A stretch of DNA of 64,000 bases from contig JAPXFQ010001662.1 in assembly GCA_028564705.1 (NCBI GenBank), forward strand, positions 4,772,001 through 4,836,000, given 5' to 3'. Below, piece after piece: positions 37,334 through 50,425 of this stretch (position 1 is the first letter of the stretch; each line of letters starts with the position of its first letter). The notes under the pieces were generated by a model that worked only from the letters and a program-made list of their open reading frames with translations, ran no database searches and was not told where the DNA came from. This DNA comes from Apricaphanius iberus (Eukaryota > Chordata > Actinopteri > Cyprinodontiformes > Aphaniidae). The position numbers and the translations under genes are program-made.

Positions 37334-37591
37334 ACATTCACACCACCTCAAACGTCAGCATCAGTTGCAGCAAAATTACATGTAAAGTCTATGGTAGAGT
37401 CCGTCAGAGGTCCGTCAGAGTTTCTGCGGTGCTTTGTGTGCGTTTGCTCCGTCAACTTTTCAAGTGCTACTTGCGTTTCAAGCAGCAACGTAGCCAACGC
37501 AAGCAACGCAGAAGTTCAGCTAGCTGAACTGTTGATGGACTTGACGCAGTGCATCAACCGATCAGAGCGTCTCACTGTAGTGACGTCGCAA
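37334..37591. mobile_element. Short PIF/Harbinger-related copy
   Basis: It aligns by eye through most of its length with 61454-61706: acatgtaaagt, gtcagaggtccgtcagagt, tcaacttttcaag, acgcaagcaacgcagaa and agagtgtctc/agagcgtctc. That second copy leads into a Harbinger transposase exon, so this one is likely a terminal fragment or non-autonomous relative. Confidence 0.75.
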
Positions 37592-38028
37592 AGCCGTTTA
37601 AACCGTTAAGTTTAAACAGTTTTGAAATATAAATCTGCATATCTAAATGCAAAAGAATGAAGAGGTTATTCATCATCACCATACAACGCTGAGAAGTCAC
37701 AAGAGAGAGTGAGTTTTTCTTCTCTCATCCTTCACACTGGACAAGCACTCGGGGGCAGTGTTTTATGCAACTTCTGCATAAGCAGGCAAAGATTGACAAC
37801 TAGATTAGACATATAACTCCCGTAAACTACCATCTCTAAGACGTCGCATGGACAAACACAACCAAACACTGACAACAACGTAACTCAAAGGATAACTAAA
37901 GAACATGACTACATTTGGAACATAAATTATAATGTAAAATGGAGAAATTCTACAATTAACATGAACACATTACCCCTAAGTGTTTGCTGTGTACAACCAT
38001 ACCCCGCGCAGCCTCCACACATTGATCA

Positions 38029-38105
38029 GCAGACCATTGGTCGACTATAGAAAGAGTCAACAGTTCTGATTCGAATATGTAAATCCTTGCTCGGGGACAG
38101 CCCTA
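38029..38105. mobile_element. hAT-type transposon end fragment
   Basis: gcagaccattggtcgacta, then gattcgaatatgtaaatcct and ggggacagccctag: the terminal region of a fish hAT element that starts with tagggctgtcccc on the other strand (from memory). Solo end. Confidence 0.55.
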
Positions 38106-38234
38106 GTATGTTTACAGTCATGTACTTAACTTGAAATCGGGCTGAAAGTTTTGGAAATTTTTGTTTTTCTTTATTATTCTATTCATTTGTGTAAAATATC
38201 AAAACAATTTAAAGTGTTTTTTAATTCTAATGTA

Positions 38235-38530
38235 TAGTGGCGAGTCCAGACATTTTTTTCAGGGGTAGCACAGGAGGGGTAGCTAGTTCTGCTGGGGTGG
38301 CACCCATAAATCAAGGATCCACAGTAACAAAAAATAAATGCATGTCCCTCGCCTTATTTCAGATAAATGTTTTAAAATGACAGCGACATTTTTCCCTCTT
38401 GTAAAACAATTGCTGAAACTAAATGTATTCTAAAGCATTGAACTACAACATCAGACAATCAGGGGGTAGCACCTGGGGTGGCAACCCCAGGTGCTACCCC
38501 CTGATTGGCCAACCCTAAGACACGCCACTG
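38235..38530. mobile_element. hAT-like MITE, 296 bp, with an internal hairpin
   Basis: The ends are tagtggcgagtc and, on the opposite strand, cagtggcgtgtc: a hAT-like terminal inverted repeat. Flanks 38227-38234 (ctaatgta) and 38531-38538 (caaatgtc) match at 6 of 8 positions, consistent with an aged 8-bp duplication. It contains no reading frame; a perfect palindrome lies near the right end. Confidence 0.75.
38456..38507. repeat. Perfect 24-bp inverted repeat, 4-nt loop
   Basis: Arms 38456-38479 and 38484-38507 are exactly complementary, with loop ggca. Confidence 0.97.
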
Positions 38531-40148
38531 CAAATGTCCTCGACTCTCCTCTGCTACAGAATTAATGCAGATGCAATTTATGGCAGTATTTATACAATAA
38601 CATTACTTAGTCGCAGGCTAAGATATACTGTCTGCACTAATAAGGATTTCAAATTTCTAACCAGCTTTATTAGTTATCCGGTCATTTGGGGGCTCTTCAT
38701 AGAGTAACAAAAGTTATTTTCCACTTAATCAGCAGAACATCACTACATGTATAAAAAAAGAAAAAAGATGATTATGTCGATGCATGAATGACGTAACCTT
38801 TCTTCCCGCAGAATAATTCTGTCTCTTAAGACTGGTAATTTTACACCAGTCATCCCAGTATGCATGCCCTATTCAGAGTGATGGCACATCAGAACATTAT
38901 TTTCCATAATTTGTCCTTAATTTCCCCACGTTTGGACCCACTTAACACATTTTATGTTAATGTGTCAGCATTCGTGGCAAGTTTGGAGACCTTGTAAGAA
39001 GGTCTAAAGATTGTGGTCATTACAAATCACATGTAAATCAATTTAAATGCAACTTAATGTAGTGTAAGTGTATTACTTGCCAGTGATTCCCTAATTGTTT
39101 AAATGCCTCCACTTGTTTTGGTCTCTGCAAATATTATTGATGGGTATATCTGTAAAACCTTTAGTCAAACCTGAGTGTGCATCTATTGGTACATGTTTTA
39201 AGTGTAATCAGTTTGTTGGGGCCATAATCTTTACACTTTAGTCTCTTTAGCAGGATCTTTTTTGGTCCATCCAATTTGTGAATCTTTCCACCTAAATCTA
39301 TTTTGATAAATCACTACAAACCTTGCAGAATTTTTCATTCTATTTTTCTTCATTCAAACTGAGATTTTGATTAGCGTTTTGCAGCATTTCATTCACAGAG
39401 TTTAGTTTTACTTGGTAAGGCAAGGAAAACAATTTGCTGTGTTTCTGTAGCCTTTTCCTGGCTTGTGGGCATCAGTTATTGTAATTCAAGTAGCAAGGAA
39501 ACTGCTAAGAACTGCCTACAGCTGCTGATTGTTGCAACAAGCTGTAGAGAGCGAGCCTTTTATTCATTAGGAATATATGCTTTAACTGGCCTCTTCAGAA
39601 AACCGTTGCGATCAAGGCATTGCCATAATTGTCTAATTAACCCAAACTGTATTCTCTTTTACCCACTTGTTTTGTTTTATGCATCTTACTTTTTGTCCTC
39701 TCTCTCTAGAGTCAAAGACCTTGCATAACAAAAGTTTTGGGGGTCTTTTTGTTTTTGTTGTGTTTTTTTTTGTGTGGGGGGGTGGTTGGAGCAGTAATGT
39801 TTAATTTAAATTTTAATCATCACAAACCAATTTTTAGCTTTCTGCCAGTTCATCTATGGGTCACTGCAGAATATTGTGACCTTTTCATTTATTACGAGGC
39901 CATGTCGAAAAGCTTTATATTATTCTTTTATAGCAGTAGTATACGTTTACAGTTTACATTTATGCACATTTTGATTAGAAGCTACTTTCTTGTGTCTCTT
40001 TAAAAATTTCTGAAAGTCAGTTCTCCTTGAAAAGCTTAAAAGGTTACTTAAATTTAAAAATCCGTGATTTTACAAACAGTAACTTGTCTAGCTGTCAGGG
40101 TTACATGCACTGAATATATTATTATTCTCCTTTCTTATTTAACAGTAC

Positions 40149-40185
40149 ATTATTATTACTATTATTAGTAGTAGTAGTAGTAGTA
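40149..40185. repeat. (ATT/TAG)n microsatellite
   Basis: tattattactattatt followed by a pure tag run. Confidence 0.9.
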
Positions 40186-40679
40186 TGTGCTTATCAGTCA
40201 GTCTCAGATCCAAATAGTATTTTTATTTTGCCAGGCCAAATAACTGAATTATAAAAACAAAACAAAATATACTATTTCAATGCCTTTTGAGGGCGAAGGA
40301 GAGGGATTTTTAACAAAATAAATATTTAAAATGGTAAAGATTAGACAATATAATCAAAGAGGTTTTTATTTAAAAATTTTTCAAATATCTTTACCGAGGT
40401 ACCAATTAATGTCAGGGGTGTTGTATTCTCAATCAAAAGAACAAGAAAAGCAACCAGCCTTCCAGGAATTTATGTCTGAAAATGTTTTCTTGAACAGAGT
40501 AGGGATTTCATGCTGAAAACGATATTCAGATTATTCCAGTCGGCTGGTACAGTATCATGTTTATGAAGCCTTTTAAATCTGTATTTTGCTGTCAACTGTC
40601 ATCTCTGTCGCTCTGCTTTTAAAATCATTCTTTTATTCCACCCACCCCTCTTTCTTCTTTTTCTTCTTTTTTTAATCAG

Positions 40680-41823
40680 ATAGCAACGGCCTGAGCGAAT
40701 GTTCCTGTGACAGCGTTGCCTTGAGACAGAGGGTGGCTGCACTGTGAATGTGAGGAAAAGAAAGAGATTACTTCCAGACAGCCCAGGCACCAAAAAAAGA
40801 GACACTTTTTTTCATTTCCTACCTGGCCTACAAGAAGAAAAAAAATCACGACTGAGGCGAAGAGTGCTGAGAAAAGGGGGGTATGTGGGGCAAATTACTG
40901 GGCACAGTGCAAAGAAGTAAATTGTTTTGGTCTGGGAATGAAACCTGCCTAAAGGGCTGGGCTGAAGCTCAAAAAGTTTCTCAAAGAAAATTCTCAACTA
41001 ATAAAAAAAAAGAAAAGGGAAAAAAATTTGATAAAAACAGAAAATAAAAAAATGGTTGATTGCGCTGGTAGGTGGTGAAGTTTATTTTGTAATTAGAAAG
41101 GGGGAGTCAAAGTTTGGGATACACACGGAGATCGTCTTCCTCAGATATTAAGCTACAGTTTCTTTTCAGTTTTTTATGTTCTAGTGTTAAAGCTTAGTTT
41201 TCTAGATGTACTTAACAAAAAAATGTTTTTTTTTCTTCTTTCTTGAATCTTCATGGCCTTAATTTGAAGGGCGCCAGAAACTTTTTACAGAGTTAAAGTC
41301 TGACGTCTAGTTGGGAGGGTTAAAAACAAGCGAACTGTCTCTTGGACCTCTATGGGAAGGGGTTCAAAATGCTGAATAAGTTGCTCTAAATAGGAAAAAA
41401 AATCTATCACATAAACTGTACAGATTTAATAGAGAAAAGCTTTTTGTTTCTTTTCTTCATTAGAAGAAAACTTTGATAATAATTATGTCAGAGGTAACTA
41501 AGTGTCAGAAGTAAACAAAATGTCTGTTGTTGGGGTGGGGTGGGAGGGTGACGCATTGAAGAGATTTTACACAATGAGGAAAAATAGAAAACATAAGAAG
41601 ACATGCTGCACTGTTGGTGCAGTCTGTTGAAAATGCTGAACTTCTTTTTTTTATTCTCAGTATCATTTTACATGCCGCTGTTGATGACATTAGTGCTTTT
41701 TATCTGCCACATTTTACCTTTTTTATGAGCTTTAAGATGTTTTTAGCCTGCTTTGCTTGTCACACTGCAAAAAAAAGATTGAAAAAAAGAATAAAAAAAA
41801 CAAAAAAGTGCAAAAAATATTAA
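40680..41823 (+). other. rbms3: Probable rbms3 terminal 3' UTR exon (end uncertain)
   Basis: A long pyrimidine tract at 40637-40679 ending in aatcag is among the strongest acceptors I noticed in the window. Joining 37101 to 40680 gives TCC AA|A TAG, so translation stops immediately after the lysine. The downstream sequence is largely repeat-free and A/T-rich. AATAAA hexamers occur at 41000-41005, 41043-41048 and 41790-41795, the last just before a purine-rich end. I set the end near the last of these, but the UTR could run on well past 43 kb, since the sequence to about 43500 is also free of recognisable repeats. The exon is inferred from splice signals and frame only. Confidence 0.55.
41790..41795 (+). 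terminator. rbms3: Candidate poly(A) signal AATAAA
   Basis: Hexamer in an A-rich stretch 1.1 kb into the proposed terminal exon. Earlier copies lie at 41000 and 41043. Which one is used, if any, cannot be told from sequence alone. Confidence 0.3.
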
Positions 41824-44800
41824 TAACTCATGGCAGTGAAATGAAACAGTAGATTCAGTAGGAGCTTATGGTTTAAACCAATCAGTGCAAAAGCAATAGA
41901 AGAAATTGTTGACAATTTCTGTAGTTTTTCCTAGTTGTGGATCAAATGCAGCCCATGGATGGCCATTTTTATACCAAAGATGAAGAGACACTCTGAACCA
42001 GAGTTTTGGTTATGTTTTTTTCCCTTTTTTCATTTTTAATTTTGAGTTTCTTGTTGTTAACGTTGATGTTGTTGATGTTATTGTTGTTGATGCAGTTGTT
42101 GTTGCAGTTGTTGTCATTTGTTTGTTTGCTTCTTACTTTTTGGTTTGTTTTCTACCTTAATGGCCGGACCAGTCCCACAATCCTTCTCAAAATGTTCCTT
42201 TAGAGTCAGGATAATTTTTCATTCTTGTCTGACCTGTCTCTCTTCCTCTCACATACATCCACACACACATGCAGATAATGTATACTCACAGAACACGCAT
42301 ACAACTTCAATAATCATAGGACAGTATTTAAATGTATGACGTGTTTTTTGGTTTTTTACTTCCTCTGTGGAGGTTTTGATGCTTTGAGGGTGCGTTTCAC
42401 CTCTATCTCAGATCCTGCAGGGAAAAAGTTAGCTAGAAGAGATGAGGAAGGTTGCTGGAAACACTCTGAGGCTTTTCCTCCCTGTGGTTTCTGTTTGTCT
42501 CTTTATCTTGTTGACTCAACCAATATTAACTCAAACATTTCTCAGCAAAATAAGCTGCAGTGATGATCTGTTTGCTGCTTTTTTATCTTTACACAGTCCC
42601 AACATGCAACTTTGCTCATATTTAAACAAGATGAGTCACATTTGCTGCGTCTTTTAATGCAGGTAAGTTACTACTCTAAGAAAACTAAGAAATCAAGAAA
42701 TGATTGCATAAACTTTGACACAGATTGGCACCCTTCTGCATTTCAGAAAGTGTTTTACTCTTCTGTATGTGTACCTTGTTCAAGTCTGTTTAACCCAGCA
42801 CTACTAGGAGGATGGATGGAAGGGACTGACTAAAATACCTTTCTATACATTTTGTTTTTCCTTTGAGTTCCATTTCTTCTTTGTTATACTGTATTTTACA
42901 CTTCCTGTTTGGCTAGTCTTCATGTAGAAAAGAGCGGCAAGAATCCCTTTTTATCACATTATCAGATCCTTAAAGTGCTGCACAAATGCTCTGTTCATGT
43001 ACTTTAGCAAGTTATTGGTTGATTTTGTAGATGTTTTTTACAACTTATAGGTTTTTTAGACTTTTTGGTTTTCCTGTGAAGCTACCAGCTATCAGTCATC
43101 TCAGTTCGAACATCGCATACCTTTCGTTTTTAAAAATGGAAATGTATTTGAAGTGGAAAGGTGAAAAGACACCCACAGTTGTAATGTCTGTTGATGTCTA
43201 AATGTTGTTGTACAGCTAAGAAGTGAGGTTGTTATGGCTAAAGTCAGGCTTTGTTAGGATTAATTTGGGTACAGACATATAACATAACCAAGTTAATTAT
43301 CTAGCTTATTTTTGTTTTCTAAAATCGTTGTTCACCCGAAGATGTATAAAAAAAAGTTTAAAAAATATCTTTTTGCTGTGGCAGCAACATTTCTCACTGA
43401 AATATAGGAAAATGTACGACTGAATTTGAGTATATATATTAGGTCTGGAAAACATCTCGCTTTAAGAGATAATATTTTTTGACAAAATCACCAGCATAAC
43501 AATTACCCCAAGCTACTCCTCTAAAATACATGTAATTTATGCACATTTGTACGATAATTCCCTTTTTAATTGATCAGGGTGTCTTTTGAGTTTTATTTAG
43601 TCACCCACAAAGTCTTTCCCATATAGAACCCCAATTCTCCTGCCCATTACTCAAAATGGAAAATGCAAGAGAACATAATAATTAAGCGCAATAGATTTTT
43701 GTTGATCTTTATAAAATAACTATTTACCTAAATCTGCACAGGGCTTTGGTTAGAGCACTAATTAAAACAGTTGGAATGTTGGCAAAAAATATTTGATGGC
43801 CCAAGTTTATTTTGCCACCACACACAATAGGACAGCAGGTAACAGTTGGAGAACTTTAGTGGCATCTTGAAATCACCAACAGGTACAGTAGCAAGCTGTA
43901 AGAAAATTAACTGGCTGACCTGAAAAAGCCATAAAAAACATAAATTTATTTCCAGTGTCCACAGTTGAAATTAGTCTTTAAAACCACAGCTTTGATCCCA
44001 GGGCAGTATTTTGACATCAAATTATATTTGTTTAAAGAAATTAAAGCCATATGTATATATATATTTTTTTTTTTAGTAAAATAGTGACAAGTATATCTGT
44101 GGAAATTTAGCTAACAAAAGCTTAAAAAATGCAGTTAAGAGCTTGAAAGAGGAGTTAAAATACTCTGATGTTGGAAAAAAGAATTAAAAACTTGCACAAG
44201 GTCTGCTTGCACAAGGTATTGTTCTGCTTATAATAATTCAACTGCCAACACAGGAAGTTCATGACCTAGCGAATTATATATATATATATTTTTTTTTTCT
44301 TAACTAAAAGCTGTAAAACTGCTTCCACGCAGGAAGGGACTGTAACCAGTCCAAAATAAACCTTTGAACAGAGGCTGGTTTAAACCAAGCAATGGGGCCT
44401 GGTTACCATCGGTTCTCCACTGTGACACTAACAAGCAACAGTGGAAGTGTGTTTAAAGCCAAAAAAGGACAAATTGTCCTGAACACCTTCCTGATTATTT
44501 GCCCAACACGGCAGATCTGTGGGAACTAAGTGCGCTTCTTACCAGCCATATCCAGTCATTTATGGCAGCTCCTCGGTCGCCCTCAACTCTGAGTGGCCGT
44601 TATACTCCTCGTTATCCCGCCGGTTTGCAAACAACTCCCTCTCCTGTGATCCTGTCTTTCCATCCCTGAGCAGCATGATGTTTGTGGTGACTTCACATTA
44701 GTGGACTGTCCCCAAGGAAATTATCTGTGAGAGAACAGCAATTTCTGTCCACATTACAGTAGCCTGTTTGTGTTTTAAGTGTTCATCCTCCTGCTTTGCC

Positions 44801-47800
44801 TCAGCTGTGGTGCTGTGGTTCTACATAAGAAAAAAAAAACATTGGTACAGTTCATGTGCCATGGCAAGGCCAGGCTCCTTTCTGTTCTTATTTTCCATCC
44901 CTACCTACTTCTTTTCATCCTCCCTCTCTGTTTCTATTTGATGTTTCTCATCCTTATTAGGTGGTGCAAAAGCAGAACCACAAACCAATTTCAGTCAGTC
45001 TTGCAATGAGCCTTGACGGGCCCAATTTGTCTCCCTCTGGGGCTATAGGATCCACTCCAGTGTCCCTCAAAGACCCCCTTCTTCCTCAGAGAGACGGAGA
45101 GGAGGATTTTTTGTTTGTTACAGACAACTATGTCATCACGTATGGCAATGTTTGTAAGGAACAATCACATTGAAGAAATAGTGCCTTTTAACACAACTTC
45201 CAACTGATTCCATGTTCTCTCAGTAGTAAAGCACATGGAAGAGCTTGTGGAAGAACTTATGGATCTCTTCAATGGTGCTAAAGATGGAGATGTTCTGTTT
45301 AATTAGCGTTGGATTATTGGACCTCAAACTAACTCTGTTGACTTGACATTGCACAAATGAAGCTGGCCCAAAGGCACGTGCTTAAAGCCATAATATAGTT
45401 TTTGCTTTTTGTAGTCCAACGATTTTTGTCTTCCATCTGCAAGACAAGAGATCATATCAAACTATGAGTGATGGTTCGAGGTCAGTTTGCCTTTTTTACC
45501 CACATTTCCATCTTTTTCCTACCTACTTTAAGAGTAGACACACTATTTCATACCCATAACTACAGTGTATCAGTTTATTTTTCCTAGTAGGGAAGTACTT
45601 TAATGAAAAATAAAATCTATCATAGAAATGTTAACAATGCATATAATTTAATGTATCATTTATTTTTCAGTATTAATTTTAATCAAGCATCCTTCTGTGA
45701 ATAGATGCCATTTAAATTGAGGTTATAACCACTTTTTCTTAAAGTAGACAATGATTGTGTCAGAAGAAATAGCTGTAATCTGTTCTTTAAGTGGTTATGA
45801 AAGGTTGCTAAATCAAATATGAATTAGCACTTTGTTTTTACTAACCTGCATAGATTTCGAGGAAAGTTTGGTACCAATGACCCAAACTATTAATGTAAAA
45901 CCTGCAAGAGTGATGAGATAACTGGACAAACATATGTGTCTCTTTCCTTTTCTGTACTCCTGATCTACCACTCTATACCTGCCTAAAAATAGTCATCATC
46001 TCTTACTGAATAGCTTCTCTCATGCTGTTGTCTCTAACAGCTAATACTGGGGCTTAGAGCTTAATGGATGCACTGAAATAACCAAGCTCCCATTCTATAC
46101 TAGTTTTAAGCTAGGTTTTGTCTGAGTCAGTGTACAACCATGAAACGCCTCTTCTTTTTGTTCCTGTTGCAACTTTTAGCAGTGGTATAGCAGAATCTAA
46201 GTCCTTCAGATCTTTACAGCTGATGTTTTCTTAGTGCAGAGAATAGCGTGAAGCCTAATAGGACTCATAATGCAAGTTACACATCACAGAGCAGAGTGTT
46301 CTACAAATGGCCCAAGATTCAGTCGTAATAGCATTATGAGATATAGGATTACAAATAGCCAAGAGATTAGGTGGAAAAAAATGCACAAGCAAGAATGTCA
46401 GCTCCATTTTGCTAATGGAGACTCAAAGAAAGAAAAAGACATTAAGGCAGGTGTTTTGCTACCAATATTTCACATAGATCTGAAAGATTACCCAACAAGC
46501 AGAAATGGCTTTTTCTTAATAGCACAATGGAATAATGTAACTTCTCAGAATACAAATACCTTCTTGGTAAGTCTGCAGAAAGCATGCCTGAAATTTTAAG
46601 GAGGCTGTTGCAGAAATCTGCCCCCAGTCAGATCATGTGTCAGCACAAACCAGAAGCCAGGAATACCAGGAGGGAACAGCAATGGGCAAAAGGAGAGGGT
46701 GATCATTAGGTCTTGTTGCTGGGCAAAAGCAGTGTTTAGAGCACAGCATTTTCCCTGTTAAGGACTAACAAGTGAAAAATGTGCCCCCTCACAAATTAGG
46801 TCTCTACGCTTATCTGTTCTTGCTCCATCATACCAAATAGCTATCTTATTTTAGAAAAATCAACTGATTAATTGTTTCCTTCTGTCTTCAGTTTTCAGTC
46901 TACTCATCATACTGCCACATTACCACAGTTCCTTTCACCTAGATTTAATTTGCATTCCTTTTCTTCAAATTCATTTTGGTGATGATGTCATGCATATTTT
47001 AACATTTTCTGTAATTCAGGGCACCTGTATCAGATGAAAGGTTCCTTCATGTTTTGGCAGAACTTGAAAATAAGCTAAGGAGCTCTAACTAAGCCATTTG
47101 AATTAGCTGTTTTGGAGCAAAAAAAGACACCTAGATGAGTATCTGAGGGGTTGAAGTTTTGAGTTGTCGAGTCCACATCTGCCTTCTGGATCTGCAATAC
47201 ACTTAAGTCTGTGTAATCTGAAAAATTGTCTACATATAGGACATCAGGAATGCTTGTAAAGCATATTCAGTCCTTATATAACTCAAGCCACTTGTCATTG
47301 ATTGCATTGATGGTATAACAGACTTGATCTTAATGCCATAATTGTGGGGAGAAGGTAGCCAAATGCAGCAAAATCAAATTTTTTACAGATGATGTGGTTC
47401 AGTTGTTGTTTTCTGTTAACGCCCTGTGTTGTGAGCAGTTTACACTGGAATATGAGGAGACCATGATAAAAAGGTAAAATAACCTACTGCCTTTATATTG
47501 GCATTGAGTCTATTTGTCATGACCCTTTATTCTTGTTCAAGAGTGATGGAATGATTGATGAACAAGGTAGATTATTCTGAGGTTGAAAATGAAAATGTTG
47601 CTCCTCATTGTACAGTGTACTTTAAATTGCATCCTTGCTCCTCCAAAGTTGGCTTGTCAAGTCTTTGCTTAGCCCAAACGTGGGATCTATTTTTAAGACA
47701 AAGGGAGCTGATTCCATGCTTTCCTATGTTCATGAGGTATGGATCACTATATAAATAACGTCCTGGATATAAATTAGAAAATTAACTATTGTAGATGGAA

Positions 47801-48765
47801 TCAAGAAATACGATTAGGATCTCAATCAGCAGGAGGGAGCTCACAAGAGCCTATCTGCTCCTCTCCATCAAAACTAGCCAATTAGGATGGAATGGACACC
47901 AAAAGAACAAGGTCCTGGTTGCAAGCTGGTGAAATCATATTTTATGGTAGAGTGGCCAGGCTTACTTTAAGACATAAGCTGAATATTACTACTGTTCCTT
48001 AGCATTGAAAGAAACCTGTTGACGAGGTTAAGGATCAAGATGTTGCACTGGGAAGATCTAGGATTATGTGACTCAAACCAAGACCATCAGACTGGCTGAA
48101 TGGGTGTTCTAATTCTTTACCTGTTACATGGAAGTGCTATGAAGTTTATGCAATCATTTTTCAAGAAATACTGCATTTCATATTGTAAAGGATCCAACCT
48201 GCTCTAATGCAGTAAATCTCACTCATCTGATGCCACGAAGGTAATCATTCCATCAGAGGAAAGATAAAAACACCGATATTAGAGCAGATTTTTTTGTCTG
48301 TACATGAAGATTACAGAATACAGATTCTGCCCACAATCTGGTGTCCGTCCACCAAGGCAAGGGGCTTTTTTTCACTGCCTTAAAACACAATCACCTCTTC
48401 ACTTCCTCATCTCTCAGAATCACTGCCACCTCGATGCCACAGCCATGCTCTCATTACCCCATGTCCTACTCAGTTGTGAGACTCTCCTGGATTCATTCTA
48501 TGTCACATTCCCATTGATCCTTATGTGTTTGCATAAGCAGAAGTTCAGAGTTCCTCTCGCAGCAGAGTGTCAAGGAGAGCCGTGGCTCAACAACTCTCTT
48601 TCGCACAGTTACACTTTACACATAATGCAGTGAGAAAACTGCTGAAACAACCCCTCCTCCCTATGAAAGTGAGGCCCTGGGCTTTTAATTGATGTTTCAG
48701 TCCCCCTCTGATGAGAGCTATGGATTGGCTGAAAAACACATAGAGCTCCAGCCAACCCCCCTACC

Positions 48766-48805
48766 CCACACACACAGACGCGCACACACACACACATCCA
48801 CACAT
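48766..48805. repeat. (CA)n imperfect microsatellite
   Basis: CA-rich run interrupted by gacgcg and tc. Confidence 0.85.
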
Positions 48806-49005
48806 TGGCCTCATAAAGTTCAAAAAGCTCCACAAAAAGGTAAAATCTGATAATTACTAGGGAATTATTTTAAGGAATCCATCAAGGAGAACTGTTTATT
48901 AGGACAGCAGAGCGGTTTTTCATTACTTCTTTTGTTAGTTTTGGTTACATTTTCAGTCTTTCACTTTTTTTTGTTTTAGCGCTGAGGAGGATATGGTCAC
49001 GCTTC

Positions 49006-49052
49006 TCACACACACTCACTTACACACGCACCCACACACACACAGACACAAA
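49006..49052. repeat. (CA)n imperfect microsatellite
   Basis: CA-rich run with several interruptions. Confidence 0.85.
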
Positions 49053-49505
49053 CAGGCATTGCTTGGTGTGTGCGATATTTGAGAATTTATCTGTACATCT
49101 GTGGATGTTAGGAATTGACTTGGGTTTTATGAGTTGTTTTTTTCTCTCTCTGATGAAGCTTTCAATAAAAAAATGTGGGAAAAGCAAAAGGGGTGCATAT
49201 TTTTTCATTTTGTGATTGTTTTATCAGAAATTTCAACCTACAAGGATTACTTCTCTGTTCAGAATCTTCTAACCAGAGTTATGCTCAAACCATGTCAAAG
49301 TCCTTAATAATGACATTTGGTGAGCTGGTTTTGAAATTGAGCATATCTTAAATACTCTATAATTAGCCACAACTTAATGGTCAAAATTCAATAAAAACTA
49401 AAAGCAATAAAGACTAAAAAAAAAAAATTTTGAACTGAATTTTTGGTTTTTCAAAATTCTGATTGTAAAAACGTGAGAATCATAAAGAAATTATTGTGGC
49501 TTAAA

Positions 49506-50333
49506 GGGAAGTACAATTTTTTTCAACCTGGACCTTATTTTTACCATGCATTTTGTTCATTTACTCTCCCAGACAAGTTTGGTGCCACTCGAAGATGACT
49601 TCGCGAGATATTAATATAATGGGAGTTGTTGGGGCATGCAAAGTGCAGCTTCTAAATAAGGCATTTCCTATCACAAAACTCCCTCATTTTATAAGTGTTT
49701 TGTTATTAATCTCTAATACTATTCCCTTGTAAAGGTACTTCTCTTTTAAAGCAACTATGTGAAGTTTGAAAGTTTTTTGCTCACAAGTGCCCCCTCAGGC
49801 CCAAGGTGTAACTGCAGCCTGAATGGCAAGCTCGTGTACGAGGTGGACATGCTGTGTGAGTGCTCACTCACGAACGAAAATAAACAACAGCTGAGTCATT
49901 CCCATCCTGGACAGTTTACAGATTTGCAGCCATGACTTCAACTGAGGTAAGAAAGGTTACTGTGGTGTAAGTTTAGTTTGGGTCTGGGCTGGAGTTTTGC
50001 TGGTGCTAAAGCTGCTCTCTGCTCTGCTGAATCCATCCTTCAGTTACCTATCACTCCGCAATTGTTTATAATGGAGATAGCGTAAGCTATACCTGAGTGT
50101 GAACGTGCATGACATCATTACGAAGGCTGGCCCGGAAAGCACTTGGGAAAACTAGTTTTTTTTTGCCCCGAACGCCCACTAATTAAGGGAATTTACAGGC
50201 ATATAGAGTCAACCTCTGAGAAAAGGCCAGGGCTCATTCTACTGACAAGGGCATTGGTGGAGCATGTATGAAAAGGAAATTGTCATTTTTTATACTTTTA
50301 TTTGTAGTTAAACGTCTTTATAGTCCCTTTAAG
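49506..50333. mobile_element. Possible DNA transposon with short inverted ends
   Basis: The ends cttaaaggga (about 49500) and tccctttaag (about 50324-50333) are complementary. The interior is richer in CpG than the flanks. Around 49932 it contains atgacttcaactgag followed by gtaaga, shaped like a first coding exon with a donor. No transposase domain was identified and no target duplication is clear. Confidence 0.4.
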
Positions 50334-50425
50334 TGTCACATTGTCGATCATTTTTGAGCTTACATTAGTCTAAAAATAGATGTTTAAAAAAAGTATAGAA
50401 TTTAACGTAAATATTGACTACCTTT

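Larger units (their letters stand above)
37102..40679 (+). other. rbms3: Proposed last rbms3 intron or retained 3' UTR
   Basis: The donor is gtgagt at 37102-37107, overlapping the TGA stop; the best acceptor is tttaatcag ending at 40679. A second acceptor, ctctctctag, ends at 39709. If the donor is skipped this stretch is 3' UTR. Its middle (37334-38530) is transposon-derived, which favours intron over UTR. Confidence 0.55.
41824..49496. other. Long 3' UTR continuation and/or gene-poor 3' flank
   Basis: No gene or dated repeat recognised. A run of GTT/TTG-type triplets lies at about 42056-42130. Further AATAAA hexamers occur at 44355 and 45609. The part to about 43500 is repeat-poor and could still be rbms3 3' UTR. 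CA runs lie at 48766-48805 and 49006-49052. The open frames are short and unsupported. Confidence 0.4.

Noticed and set aside
44519..45173. Overlapping + strand frames as possible exons of a downstream gene
   Set aside because: The peptides match nothing I know, and no matched acceptor/donor pairs preserve a frame.
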